From assembly GCA_964353115.1 (NCBI GenBank), contig CAYGUI010000018.1, positions 1 through 25,167 of the forward strand: a DNA stretch of 25,167 bases, given 5' to 3'. The position numbers and the translations under genes are program-made. Origin of the DNA: CAYGUI01 sp964353115 (lineage in GTDB: Bacteria > Pseudomonadota > Gammaproteobacteria > JAGOUU01). The notes under the pieces were generated by a model. That model was not told the DNA's origin. It saw nothing but the letters and a program-made list of their open reading frames with translations, and ran no database searches. Below are positions 5,561 through 14,017 of this stretch, piece by piece (the first letter of the stretch is position 1; every line of letters begins with the position of its first letter).

Positions 5561-7884
5561 TTTAATTCCATTATAGTTTGAATAATTGAATCTGGAGTCA
5601 ACGACAAAGTATCAATCCCCTGCTCCATCAGCCATTTTGCCAAATCGGGATGATCAGATGGTCCTTGGCCACAAATCCCTATATGCTTACCTAGTTTTTT
5701 ACAAATTTGAATAGCATCATTAAGCAATATTTTAACAGCCTCATTACGTTCATCAAAAGATTCCGACACCAGTTCAGAATCACGATCTAACCCCAAAGTT
5801 AACTGAGTTAAGTCATTCGATCCTATTGAGAATCCATCAAAATACTGTAAAAATTTTTCAGCCAATAAAACATTTGATGGAATTTCACACATCATATAAA
5901 ATTTTAATTTATCTTTACCGCGAATAAGACCATTTTGCTCTGTAATTTCAACTAATTTTTTTGCTTCTTCTACAGTTCTAACGAATGGAAACATGATATT
6001 AACATTATCAAACCCCTTATTAGTTCTTACACGTTTTATTGCTTCACATTCTAATCTGAAACATTCTTTAAAACTATCAGACACATAGCGCGAACCTCCA
6101 CGATAACCCAGCATTGGATTTTCCTCTTCAGGCTCGTATAAATAACCACCTAATAAATTGGCGTATTCATTAGACTTAAAATCAGAAAATCTGACTATAA
6201 CTTCCTTTGGATGAAATGCCGCAGCTATAGTCGCTATTCCTTCAGCTAATTTTTCAATATAAAATTCCTTAGGACTATCATATGCTTCTGCTTTTATATT
6301 AATTTTATTTTTTAAATCTTGCTCTAGGGTATCAACATTTAATATTGCATTAGGATGAATAGCGATCATTTTACTAATAATAAATTCCATTCGTGCTAAG
6401 CCAACGCCATCATTTGGTAAAAACTGATAACCAAATGCTTGCTCTGGATTGGCCAAATTCATACAAATTTTTATTGGCAATTTAGGTAATTTTTTTACTT
6501 CTACTTTTTTTATCTTATATTTTAATAATCCAAAATAAACAAATCCTGTTTCACCTTCAGCACACGATACAGTAATTTCATCTCCATTTTTAATTATATC
6601 GGTCGCCTTACCACATCCAACAATAGCTGGGACTCCCAATTCACGAGCTATTATTGCTGCATGGCATGTACGACCTCCACGATTAGTCACTATAGCTGAG
6701 GCGCGCTTCATAATAGGCTCCCAATCAGGATCAGTCATATCTGTTACCAATACTTCCCCTTTTTCCAAATGATCCATTTCTTGTGGAGTGGCAATAATCC
6801 GTGCAATACCCTGGCCTATTTTTCTTCCAATACTTCTGCCAGTTATTATTGGATCTGATTTTTTGCTTTCAATAAAATATTGCTCAATAACATCTATGCT
6901 CTTATGTGACACTACTGTCTCTGGGCGCGCTTGAATTATGTAAATTTCATTATCTATGCCATCTTTCGCCCACTCAATATCCATTGGCTTGCCATAATGT
7001 TTTTCAATAATGTTTGCATATTCAGCCAATTTTTTTATTTCGTCATCATTAATACAGAATTTGTGTTGATCTTGTCTCTCTACAGGTATTTTTTTTATTT
7101 CATTATTTTTGCCGTAAATCATTTTTATTTTTTTTGTTCCAAGTTTGCGACTCAAAATAGCATTATTAGCTTTGTAAACATAAAATTCATCGGTATTTAC
7201 AGCACCTTGTACGACCATTTCGCCTAAGCCATAAGATCCGGTAATAAATATCACTTTGTCAAAGCCAGATTCAGTATCAACAGAGAACATTACACCGCTT
7301 GCTGCCAAATCACTTCTTACCATTTGCTGAACACCAGCAGAAATAGCAACATCTTGATGTGCAAAATTATTTTTCACGCGATACGAAATCGCACGCATAG
7401 TGAATAAAGATGCAAAAACTTTTTTAATTGCTAATAAAATATTATCAGAACCTGAAATATTTAAGTAAGTCTCCTGCAGCCCAGCAAAAGAAGCATCAGG
7501 TAAATCTTCAGCAGTTGCTGATGATCTAACTGCGAAACTTAGGTCTTCAGATGAAGATAGATTATTAAAAGCTTGTTTTATTTCCTCAGTAAATTCTGGT
7601 GAGAAATTAGCCGCTAAAATTAAATTTTCAATATATTCACTAGCTTTTTGTAACTCTGAAGTATTATCAATATTTAAACTATCTAGTTTTTGATAAATTT
7701 TATCTTCAATTTTATTTTCACGTAGAAATAGCCTATAAGCATCTGCAGTTGTCGCAAAACCATTTGGAACCTTTATTCCTAAAGTCTCAAGTTCAATGAT
7801 CATTTCACCTAACGATGCATTTTTACCACCAACTTCAGGCAAGTTTTTCAACGTAACTTTATCAAGCGATAATACCAAATCCAT
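5557..7884 (-). CDS. ppsA: Phosphoenolpyruvate synthase
   Basis: This 775-residue enzyme converts pyruvate, ATP and water to PEP, AMP and phosphate, the gluconeogenic entry point. The N-terminal nucleotide-binding domain has GGKNASLGEM (19-28) and the SFAVRSSATAEDLPDASFAG region (116-135). The swivelling phosphohistidine domain has GGRTCHAAIIARELGVPA (403-420) with catalytic His408; Thr406 is the position modified by PpsR-type regulators in other species. The C-terminal PEP/pyruvate TIM barrel has GFSIGSNDLTQLTLGLDRDS (684-703) and the catalytic-cysteine motif GICGQGPSD (736-744, Cys738). The length fits the family (E. coli 792). It is the last gene of a five-gene minus-strand operon, with its start overlapping the aroK end by 23 bp. 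No ppsR is seen in the window. Confidence 0.96.
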   Translation of the reverse strand: MDLVLSLDKVTLKNLPEVGGKNASLGEMIIELETLGIKVPNGFATTADAYRLFLRENKIEDKIYQKLDSLNIDNTSELQKASEYIENLILAANFSPEFTEEIKQAFNNLSSSEDLSFAVRSSATAEDLPDASFAGLQETYLNISGSDNILLAIKKVFASLFTMRAISYRVKNNFAHQDVAISAGVQQMVRSDLAASGVMFSVDTESGFDKVIFITGSYGLGEMVVQGAVNTDEFYVYKANNAILSRKLGTKKIKMIYGKNNEIKKIPVERQDQHKFCINDDEIKKLAEYANIIEKHYGKPMDIEWAKDGIDNEIYIIQARPETVVSHKSIDVIEQYFIESKKSDPIITGRSIGRKIGQGIARIIATPQEMDHLEKGEVLVTDMTDPDWEPIMKRASAIVTNRGGRTCHAAIIARELGVPAIVGCGKATDIIKNGDEITVSCAEGETGFVYFGLLKYKIKKVEVKKLPKLPIKICMNLANPEQAFGYQFLPNDGVGLARMEFIISKMIAIHPNAILNVDTLEQDLKNKINIKAEAYDSPKEFYIEKLAEGIATIAAAFHPKEVIVRFSDFKSNEYANLLGGYLYEPEEENPMLGYRGGSRYVSDSFKECFRLECEAIKRVRTNKGFDNVNIMFPFVRTVEEAKKLVEITEQNGLIRGKDKLKFYMMCEIPSNVLLAEKFLQYFDGFSIGSNDLTQLTLGLDRDSELVSESFDERNEAVKILLNDAIQICKKLGKHIGICGQGPSDHPDLAKWLMEQGIDTLSLTPDSIIQTIMELN

Positions 7885-8401
7885 TTTTAATTTCCTCTAT
7901 TATTTCCTTAATATTTTTGTTTTCAGCCTCTAAAACATAGTCAGCAAACTCTTGATAAATACCTTCACGATTTGAAATATATTTTCTTGCAGATTCTTTG
8001 GGGTTAAGCGGATCTATAAAAGTTGGAAGTTTATTGCGGCCTAAAATTCTCTTTATTATAGTTTCAGCATCAATTTTGATATAAATTACTTGCCCCAAAG
8101 ATTTGAGATAAGATCTATTATGAGGATCTAATATAACCCCACCACCAGTGGCGATAATAAGATTATATAACTTTGAGCTAGTTATATTTTGTGTAACTTT
8201 TGATTCTAATTTTCTAAAATCATCTTCTCCCAAAAACTTGTGAATGTGGGATATTGATAAATCTTTATTAGTCATTTTATAAAACTCTTCAATAACTAAT
8301 TGATCAGTATCGATAAATTTATAATTAAATTTTTTAGAAAAATTGCGAGCTATTGTAGTTTTACCACAAGATTTATAGCCGCAAAGTATTAGGTTTTTCA
8401 T
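7862..8401 (-). CDS. aroK: Shikimate kinase
   Basis: This 179-residue P-loop kinase phosphorylates shikimate to shikimate-3-phosphate, the substrate of AroA, which is encoded on the opposite strand nearby. The Walker A loop is GYKSCGKTT (8-16). The shikimate-binding residues are recognisable: Asp33 in FIDTD, Arg63 in DDFRKLE, and the Gly triplet in ATGGGVILD (84-92). The lid region is ILGRNKLPTF, replacing the usual R-RPLL lid sequence, and the late arginine is in NREGIYQEFADY. The ATG overlaps the stop of the upstream MFS gene by 4 bp (ATGA), and its own end overlaps ppsA by 23 bp, so all three are co-translated. The usual neighbour aroB is not here. Confidence 0.93.
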   Translation of the reverse strand: MKNLILCGYKSCGKTTIARNFSKKFNYKFIDTDQLVIEEFYKMTNKDLSISHIHKFLGEDDFRKLESKVTQNITSSKLYNLIIATGGGVILDPHNRSYLKSLGQVIYIKIDAETIIKRILGRNKLPTFIDPLNPKESARKYISNREGIYQEFADYVLEAENKNIKEIIEEIKNGFGIIA

Positions 8402-9591
8402 TGCCAGAAATCTTCGCTAAGATCAGAAAACCTATATAGTAATAGAAATAGAGTTGATAATATAGATATTATTAAATATCCTGCTGCCATAGAAAATAAA
8501 CTATATGTTTCAAATTTACTTGCAAGAGCTGTTCCAAGCGAAGCAATAAGAAGATTAGCGCCAACTACCAAAGCAGAGCAAGTCGCTGTTTTTGTCTGAT
8601 CTAAAGCTATAGTGCGAATAAAAATTAAAGGAAAAATTAAAGATGATGCATAAATAATTATAATCATTGGGATCATTACGCTAAATATATTATCCATATT
8701 AAATATCGAGCACAAAATCATAATAGCCGCGCCTAATAAAATTAATATCGATGAAATCGTAAATTTTAAAATTTTATTATGATCAAGCGTTTTAATATGA
8801 GTGAACTGCCCTAAAATATAAACAACTCCCAAAATTAAAAAAAAGTGACCGAAATCTTTTACTGAATATCCCAAAACTTTTTGAATATAAAATGATCCTT
8901 TAGTAGCAAAAATAGGAATAATTGTTGTTATTAATCCCATAAACGATACAGCCCAATAAAACATTGGGTTTTTAATCATATGAAACATATCGTGGAGAAC
9001 TATTTTAAGATTCATTGAATGTTTATGCTGCAATGTTTCATAGAATAAAAAATTTATTATAAAAAACATACAAAAAGAATATGCTGCTAAAAAATAAAAA
9101 TTCATTTGCCAATAAAAATGATACTGCAAGTATGCACCAATCACCGGACCTAAAATTGGAGAAACTGTTTGAAACGCATTACGATAACTCATATATTTCA
9201 TATAAGTTCTCCCAGTATAAACATCTATAATAGATGCCCGCGCCGCACTTCCAGCAATCGAAATGCAAAAAGCCATAATGAATCTTAAAAATAGCAGTAA
9301 ATAAATATTTACATCTAAAGTTATACCTATACAACATGCTGCAAAAATAAGTAAAGTAGCTTCAGTTATTCTTTTACGGCCTACTGAATCTAAAAAAGGA
9401 CCAGAAATTAAGGCACCGAATGATCCTCCTAATAAATAAGTAAAAATTATTGCCTTAATTAAAAAAATTGAAGAGTGATATTCATGATGAATTGCCGGAA
9501 GACATGGAGCAATCATATCTGAAGCAAATCCTGGTAATGGTGCAATTACAAATGAAATGTAAAATATATTTAGTTTATTTTGTTCTGTCAT
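8398..9591 (-). CDS. MFS transporter, Bcr/CflA drug-resistance type
   Basis: This 397-residue inner-membrane protein is almost wholly hydrophobic, with about 12 predicted transmembrane helices. The first helix carries FASDMIAPCLPAI (22-34), the Bcr/CflA hallmark Asp in TM1. The loop between helices 2 and 3 has MFS motif A, GPFLDSVGRKR (64-74). GPVIGAYL (148-155) fits the antiporter motif of helix 5. By family it is a proton-driven exporter, often of drugs or small metabolites; the substrate is unknown. Its start overlaps the upstream exported toroid-like gene by 17 bp and its stop overlaps the aroK start by 4 bp, so it sits mid-operon between cell-envelope and shikimate genes. Confidence 0.87.
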   Translation of the reverse strand: MTEQNKLNIFYISFVIAPLPGFASDMIAPCLPAIHHEYHSSIFLIKAIIFTYLLGGSFGALISGPFLDSVGRKRITEATLLIFAACCIGITLDVNIYLLLFLRFIMAFCISIAGSAARASIIDVYTGRTYMKYMSYRNAFQTVSPILGPVIGAYLQYHFYWQMNFYFLAAYSFCMFFIINFLFYETLQHKHSMNLKIVLHDMFHMIKNPMFYWAVSFMGLITTIIPIFATKGSFYIQKVLGYSVKDFGHFFLILGVVYILGQFTHIKTLDHNKILKFTISSILILLGAAIMILCSIFNMDNIFSVMIPMIIIIYASSLIFPLIFIRTIALDQTKTATCSALVVGANLLIASLGTALASKFETYSLFSMAAGYLIISILSTLFLLLYRFSDLSEDFWQ

Positions 9592-10597
9592 ACACTAATA
9601 AAGCGCTAATCGCATGTTGCGGATAATCTATCCGAATACTTTGTTGATTTAAAATATATTCATCAGAATTTTCTGGCACATTAATAAATCCGCCGCACAC
9701 AAAACTATATTCTCCGGCACAATTAGTAATTTGACGAACCATAATCTGATCTGCCCCCCAACGTAAATAATTTTTTATCGATAATTTTATTCCATAACTA
9801 TCTGGCAAAATAGCATGTAAAGAAGCTAAACCTTCCATCCGCGTTGACAACGGCGCAACTCTGAAATTAGTATAACGCGGCTCGGACAATACAACTTCTG
9901 CTATCTTATTTGAAATTTTTAAAATTTTCTCTTGCGTCATTAATGGATTTTTTAAATTATTATAATTTGGAAAAAATTGTCTAATAGCTATTAATAACCA
10001 ATGATCTATCGGAACATACTTAGTTATTTCGTATTTTTTTAATAAATAATTTATGCTCTTTTCGGCAGCAAATAGCCATTTAGAATTATGATCAAAATTG
10101 TAAAGCATGATTAATCCAAGCGTCGCCTCACCTGGATAATATAGAGATACAGTGTCAAAACTGCCATCTTCATTTTGTAACTTTAGAATATTATTAGCAT
10201 AGTTATACATCTCTTTACTTATATTATTATCTCGCTCTATTTTATAAGCGCTTGTTAAGGCAACAAGACCAAGTCCTAAATTTCCCAAGTTAATACGCGA
10301 ATTATTTTTATTAAAATCTATTAGATAATTAGTTGCAATTTTTATACTATTTTCTGTTTTCTTATTTCTATGAAAATTATTATATAAACCCAGTGAATAT
10401 ATAGCTCCGCTATGACGAATGATGTTATAGCCAAAGCTTTTTTTATTTTTATCAAGAAAAACTTGGTAATCAAATTTACCATCTTGATGCAAATGGTTTT
10501 GCATATATTCGGCGCCTAAAGTTATAGCTTGTGATAAATTTTGGGCAAATATATTTGAATTAAAAAAAATAATAAAAAACAATGTAATCAATCGCAT
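9575..10597 (-). CDS. Exported protein with alpha/alpha-toroid-like architecture, function unknown
   Basis: This 340-residue protein starts with a clear signal peptide (MRLITLFFIIFFNSNIFAQ, cleavage about residue 18-19), so it is periplasmic or secreted. The rest is a run of helical hairpins ending in Gly-rich turns, as in alpha/alpha-barrel glycosidases, lyases and terpenoid-cyclase-like folds. Examples are LQNEDGSFDT (140-149), YYPGEATLGLIMLY (153-166) and SINYLLKKYE. Candidate functional residues are FGYNIIRHSGAIYSL (55-69), DHW (198-200), RMEGLASL (253-260), CGGF (301-304) and RIDYPQHAISAL (322-333). I cannot name the family. A sugar- or polymer-processing enzyme is the best guess from fold alone. 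It overlaps the upstream small membrane protein by 10 bp and the downstream MFS gene by 17 bp. Confidence 0.72.
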   Translation of the reverse strand: MRLITLFFIIFFNSNIFAQNLSQAITLGAEYMQNHLHQDGKFDYQVFLDKNKKSFGYNIIRHSGAIYSLGLYNNFHRNKKTENSIKIATNYLIDFNKNNSRINLGNLGLGLVALTSAYKIERDNNISKEMYNYANNILKLQNEDGSFDTVSLYYPGEATLGLIMLYNFDHNSKWLFAAEKSINYLLKKYEITKYVPIDHWLLIAIRQFFPNYNNLKNPLMTQEKILKISNKIAEVVLSEPRYTNFRVAPLSTRMEGLASLHAILPDSYGIKLSIKNYLRWGADQIMVRQITNCAGEYSFVCGGFINVPENSDEYILNQQSIRIDYPQHAISALLVYDRTK

Positions 10598-10944
10598 AAA
10601 CTATCCCGTGAGCCAAAATTTAAACTTATACCAGGTGTTTCGCGAGGCATCACAACTATTTTTTTATCATCTGAAACTTCTGGAAATTCTGGAACTTTTG
10701 CTGCTGTTACAACTGGTGGATGATCAGTTGGATATATTAGAGCTTTTTCATCAGGCCTAGTGATATAACTACCATTACTATATTTACATCCAATCTGACC
10801 GGTAATACATAATAAATTAAGCAATAAAAGAATTATTGAGCCACCAGCATGCGCCTCTACACCAAGATAATATATAATCATGGCATGAGAAATGGTTATT
10901 AGTAATGCAGATATTAGCTTCCTGCCATCAGATTTTATGTCCAT
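10588..10944 (-). CDS. Small membrane protein of unknown function
   Basis: This 118-residue protein has two hydrophobic segments, about residues 10-27 (LISALLITISHAMIIYYL) and 35-49 (GSIILLLLNLLCITG). A short loop separates them, followed by a polar, Pro-rich tail of about 65 residues ending in SLCD. The topology suggests two membrane spans with a long soluble C-terminus. I recognise no family. It is the first gene of the minus-strand operon and overlaps the next gene by 10 bp. Its ATG is only 16 bp from the divergent aroA start, so its promoter must overlap the aroA 5' end, or the aroA promoter must overlap this gene. Confidence 0.7.
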   Translation of the reverse strand: MDIKSDGRKLISALLITISHAMIIYYLGVEAHAGGSIILLLLNLLCITGQIGCKYSNGSYITRPDEKALIYPTDHPPVVTAAKVPEFPEVSDDKKIVVMPRETPGISLNFGSRDSLCD

Positions 10945-10960
10945 CTAAATATCTTACCCA

Positions 10961-12244
10961 ATGAATAAAAAAATAAAAAGAACAAATTTAAAAAAAGAAA
11001 TATTTGCCCCTTCATCTAAGTCACACACACTGCGTGCAATATTATTTGCAAGTCTTGCACAAGGTGAAAGTATTATTAGAAATTATTTAATTTCCCCCGA
11101 TGCTGATGCGATGATAAACGCCTGCAAATTGCTTGGAGCAAATATAACAAAACAAGATGATGTCTTAAAAATTACGGGCATTGCAGGAAAAATAAAAAGT
11201 CCAACAGATATTATAAATGCCGGGAATTCTGGAATAGTTTTAAGATTTATAACTGCCATTTCAGCACTTATTAATTCTTATACTGTAATTACTGGCGATG
11301 AATCAATTAAAACTAATCGACCTATTAGTCCTTTATTAGATGCTTTAAAACAATTGGGGGCAGAAATTATTAAAATTAATAATAATCATGCGCCATTTAT
11401 TATAAAAGGCCCAATAAATTCTAGAGCTACTCATATTTCTGATGGCCAAGATTCTCAATTAGTCTCTGCGCTAATAATTATGGCGATATTTTTAGATAAT
11501 CCATTAGAAATTACCGTCACGAATCCAGGTGAGAAGCCATGGATAGATTTAACACTATATTGGCTTGATAAATTTAATATTAAATATATTAATAAAAATT
11601 ACGAATATTATAAAATTTATAATAAAAAAATCCTGAAAAATTTTGATTACACTGTCCCGGGAGATTTTAGCTCTATTGCTTTTCCCGTAGCTGCAGCAAT
11701 TATCACTAATTCAACTATTAAAATAAATAATATCGATATATCTGATCCACAAGGTGACAAAGAAATTATAAATATATTAATTAAAATGGGGGCTGATTTA
11801 GAAATTAAGAATAATAAGTTATTTATTAATTCTAATAATAAAATTTATAAAAAATTATCAGGTATAGACATAGATATTAATGATTTTATCGATGCTGCGC
11901 CAATTTTAGCCGTAATCGGCTGCTACGCAACTGGTACGACTAGAATTTACAATGCCGCAATAGCACGCAAAAAAGAATGCGATAGATTAGCTGCAATAAC
12001 TACTGAACTTCGAAAAATGGGTGCTGATATAATTGAAAATCATGATGAATTAATTATAAAAAATTCTAACCTACACCATGCACAAATAGACTCTCATAAT
12101 GATCATCGCATTGCCATGTCGATGAGCATTGCCGCATTTGGCATTGAAAATTATGACAAAAATAGTTATTCTGTCATCCATAATATCGAATGCATTAATA
12201 AAACATACCCTAATTTTTTTAATATATATCAAAATACCATATGA
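10961..12244 (+). CDS. aroA: 3-phosphoshikimate 1-carboxyvinyltransferase (EPSP synthase)
   Basis: This 427-residue enzyme condenses shikimate-3-phosphate with PEP to give EPSP, the penultimate step to chorismate. Landmarks are APSSKSHTLRA (16-26; Lys20, Arg25), NAGNSG (86-91), DESIKTNRP (113-121), DGQDSQLVSA (161-170), PGDFSSIAFPVAAA (233-246), catalytic Asp311 in NDFIDAAP, Glu339 in RKKECDRL, SHNDHRIAMS (378-387) and Lys414 in NKTYPNFF. Every catalytic position I can check is retained. The Ser-His-Thr-Leu-Arg signature and NAGNSG loop differ from the E. coli-type sequence and, from memory, resemble the chlamydial branch; a tree is needed. The gene is translationally coupled to yhhQ by a 4-bp ATGA overlap and is divergent from the operon containing aroK and ppsA. 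Confidence 0.95.
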   Translation: MNKKIKRTNLKKEIFAPSSKSHTLRAILFASLAQGESIIRNYLISPDADAMINACKLLGANITKQDDVLKITGIAGKIKSPTDIINAGNSGIVLRFITAISALINSYTVITGDESIKTNRPISPLLDALKQLGAEIIKINNNHAPFIIKGPINSRATHISDGQDSQLVSALIIMAIFLDNPLEITVTNPGEKPWIDLTLYWLDKFNIKYINKNYEYYKIYNKKILKNFDYTVPGDFSSIAFPVAAAIITNSTIKINNIDISDPQGDKEIINILIKMGADLEIKNNKLFINSNNKIYKKLSGIDIDINDFIDAAPILAVIGCYATGTTRIYNAAIARKKECDRLAAITTELRKMGADIIENHDELIIKNSNLHHAQIDSHNDHRIAMSMSIAAFGIENYDKNSYSVIHNIECINKTYPNFFNIYQNTI

Positions 12245-12831
12245 ATAATCTTGCCATATTACATATTTTAATTATCGCAGCTAGCAATATATTAGTACGC
12301 TATCCTTTTGTATTATTTGGATTTCATACTACTTTAGGAGCATTTACTTACCCGCTGATATTTATTATTACTGATTTAACAGTGAGAATTTTGGGGCGCA
12401 ATGAAGCAAGAAAAACTATTTTTAGGGCGATGCTGCCAGGATTTATAATTTCTTATGTTTTATCAAGCTTATTCTCAAATAATAGTCTTTTAGAGCTTAA
12501 TATTATTGCTCTTCGCATAGCATTTGGCTCTTTTACTGCTTATGTTTTTGGTCAATTATTGGATGTAACAATATTTCAAAAACTTCGAAATAATACTGAA
12601 TGGTGGGTAGCGCCACTATGCTCCTCTGTTATTGGAAATATTTTTGATACTTATATTTTCTTTTCTATTGCTTTTTATAAATCGTCTGATTATTTTATGG
12701 CAACTCATTGGCCTGAAATAGCATTAGTAGACTTAGGATTTAAATTAATTATTAGTATTATTTTCTTTTTGCCAATATATGGAGCAGTACTAAATTTTTT
12801 ATTGAAACCTAACTTACGGGCTAGTTCTTAA
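12241..12831 (+). CDS. yhhQ: Queuosine precursor transporter of the YhhQ/VUT family
   Basis: This 196-residue inner-membrane protein has about six hydrophobic helices. The YhhQ core is very well conserved: IIAASNILVRYPFVLFGFHT (11-30), LGAFTYPLIFIITDLTVRI (32-50) with the Gly-Ala-Phe-Thr and Thr-Asp-Leu signatures, IGNIFDTYIFF (131-141) and VDLGFKLI (163-170). Family members import preQ0, preQ1 or queuine for tRNA queuosine. No other queuosine gene is in the window, so which precursor is taken up cannot be told. The start overlaps the aroA stop by 4 bp, so the two are co-transcribed. The 3' end overlaps the convergent flavoprotein gene by 11 bp. Confidence 0.92.
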   Translation: MNNLAILHILIIAASNILVRYPFVLFGFHTTLGAFTYPLIFIITDLTVRILGRNEARKTIFRAMLPGFIISYVLSSLFSNNSLLELNIIALRIAFGSFTAYVFGQLLDVTIFQKLRNNTEWWVAPLCSSVIGNIFDTYIFFSIAFYKSSDYFMATHWPEIALVDLGFKLIISIIFFLPIYGAVLNFLLKPNLRASS

Positions 12832-14017
12832 TTTTTTCTGGTCTAATACCAATCCCAATTAAATATCCCGTAATTCTCGATAAAAAAGGTATTTTATCTA
12901 GTAGTTTTATAAATAATGGAATTTTAAGTTCAGTCTGATTAGAAATCACTTCACCGATTATTTTTTTGTGCGCCATTATTTGTACTCGTTGTGTCATACG
13001 AGCTGGAAATTTTCTACGCTTTTCAACTTTTTCTAGATCTTTGATTGTCAAAGTATCTGCTAATAATGGTTTTGATAAAATATTACTTGTCGCAATAGCG
13101 TCTTGAATAGCTAAATTTATTCCAACACCACCAACTGGTGACATGGCATGAGAAGCATCACCAATAGCAAGATAACCATCAAGATACCACTTATCAAGCA
13201 TATTAACTTGAACTGTTAGTAATTTAACCTTATCCCAGTCATCTAGCTCAACTACTCTACCTTCTAAAATCTGGTTAGTACTTGAAATTAAATTCTGAAA
13301 TTTTTCTAATCCTTGAGACTTTATTTCATCGATTTTTCCTTTTGGAATAACAAACGCGCATTGCCAATAATCACCGCGGTTTATCATTACCATCATTTTA
13401 CCCGGCGCTAAGTTAAATGCTGATTCTTCTGGATCAGAATTTTTTCTTGGTAATCTGAACCATAAAACATCAATTGGAGCACCATAATCAATTACTTTTA
13501 ATTTTGCCGCCTGACGGGTAACTGAATGCCGACCATCGGAGCCGATAACTAATTTACTATGTACTTCTAAATTATTGGCTTTAACACCGATTACTTTATT
13601 ATTATCATCAAATAATAATCCTGTAACTTCGGCTCCCATTAATAGTTTGAAGTTAGATAATTTTTTTGCTTCTTCAGATAAAAAGCTTAAAAAATCCCAT
13701 TGTGGCATCATTGCAATATATGGTGCTGCAACCTTTAAATGAGAGAAATCACCGATCTTAATAAATTTATCGCCTATTTTGCCATTAAATGACGGTACCT
13801 TTTGATGAGGATGGGTTAAAAACTTATCTAAAAGCCCTAATTCGTGAAAAGCTTCTAGAGTTGAAGGATGTACTGTATCGCCACGAAAATCACGAAAAAA
13901 ATCTTCATGCTTTTCCAATACAACAACATCAATTCCATTTCGAGCCAATAAAAATCCAGCCATAATGCCAGCTGGCCCACCACCGACGATACAACAGCTT
14001 GTTGTTATGTTATCCAT
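12821..14017 (-). CDS. FAD-dependent monooxygenase (class A flavoprotein, PHBH-like fold)
   Basis: This 398-residue aromatic-hydroxylase-type flavoprotein is expected to hydroxylate a small aromatic or related compound using NAD(P)H and oxygen. The N-terminal dinucleotide-binding loop is IVGGGPAG (10-17), followed by the acidic end of strand 2 at VLEKHE. Arg45 in FRDFRGDTVHPSTLE fits the isoalloxazine-contact region. The DG motif is VIGSDGRHSVTRQ (157-169) and the GD motif GYLAIGDASHAMSPVGGVGI (281-300) binds the FAD ribose. No membrane anchor is obvious. The substrate is unknown. The ATG overlaps the end of the upstream LysR gene by 13 bp, so the regulator and enzyme are co-expressed. The 3' end overlaps yhhQ by 11 bp. 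Confidence 0.88.
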   Translation of the reverse strand: MDNITTSCCIVGGGPAGIMAGFLLARNGIDVVVLEKHEDFFRDFRGDTVHPSTLEAFHELGLLDKFLTHPHQKVPSFNGKIGDKFIKIGDFSHLKVAAPYIAMMPQWDFLSFLSEEAKKLSNFKLLMGAEVTGLLFDDNNKVIGVKANNLEVHSKLVIGSDGRHSVTRQAAKLKVIDYGAPIDVLWFRLPRKNSDPEESAFNLAPGKMMVMINRGDYWQCAFVIPKGKIDEIKSQGLEKFQNLISSTNQILEGRVVELDDWDKVKLLTVQVNMLDKWYLDGYLAIGDASHAMSPVGGVGINLAIQDAIATSNILSKPLLADTLTIKDLEKVEKRRKFPARMTQRVQIMAHKKIIGEVISNQTELKIPLFIKLLDKIPFLSRITGYLIGIGIRPEKIKN

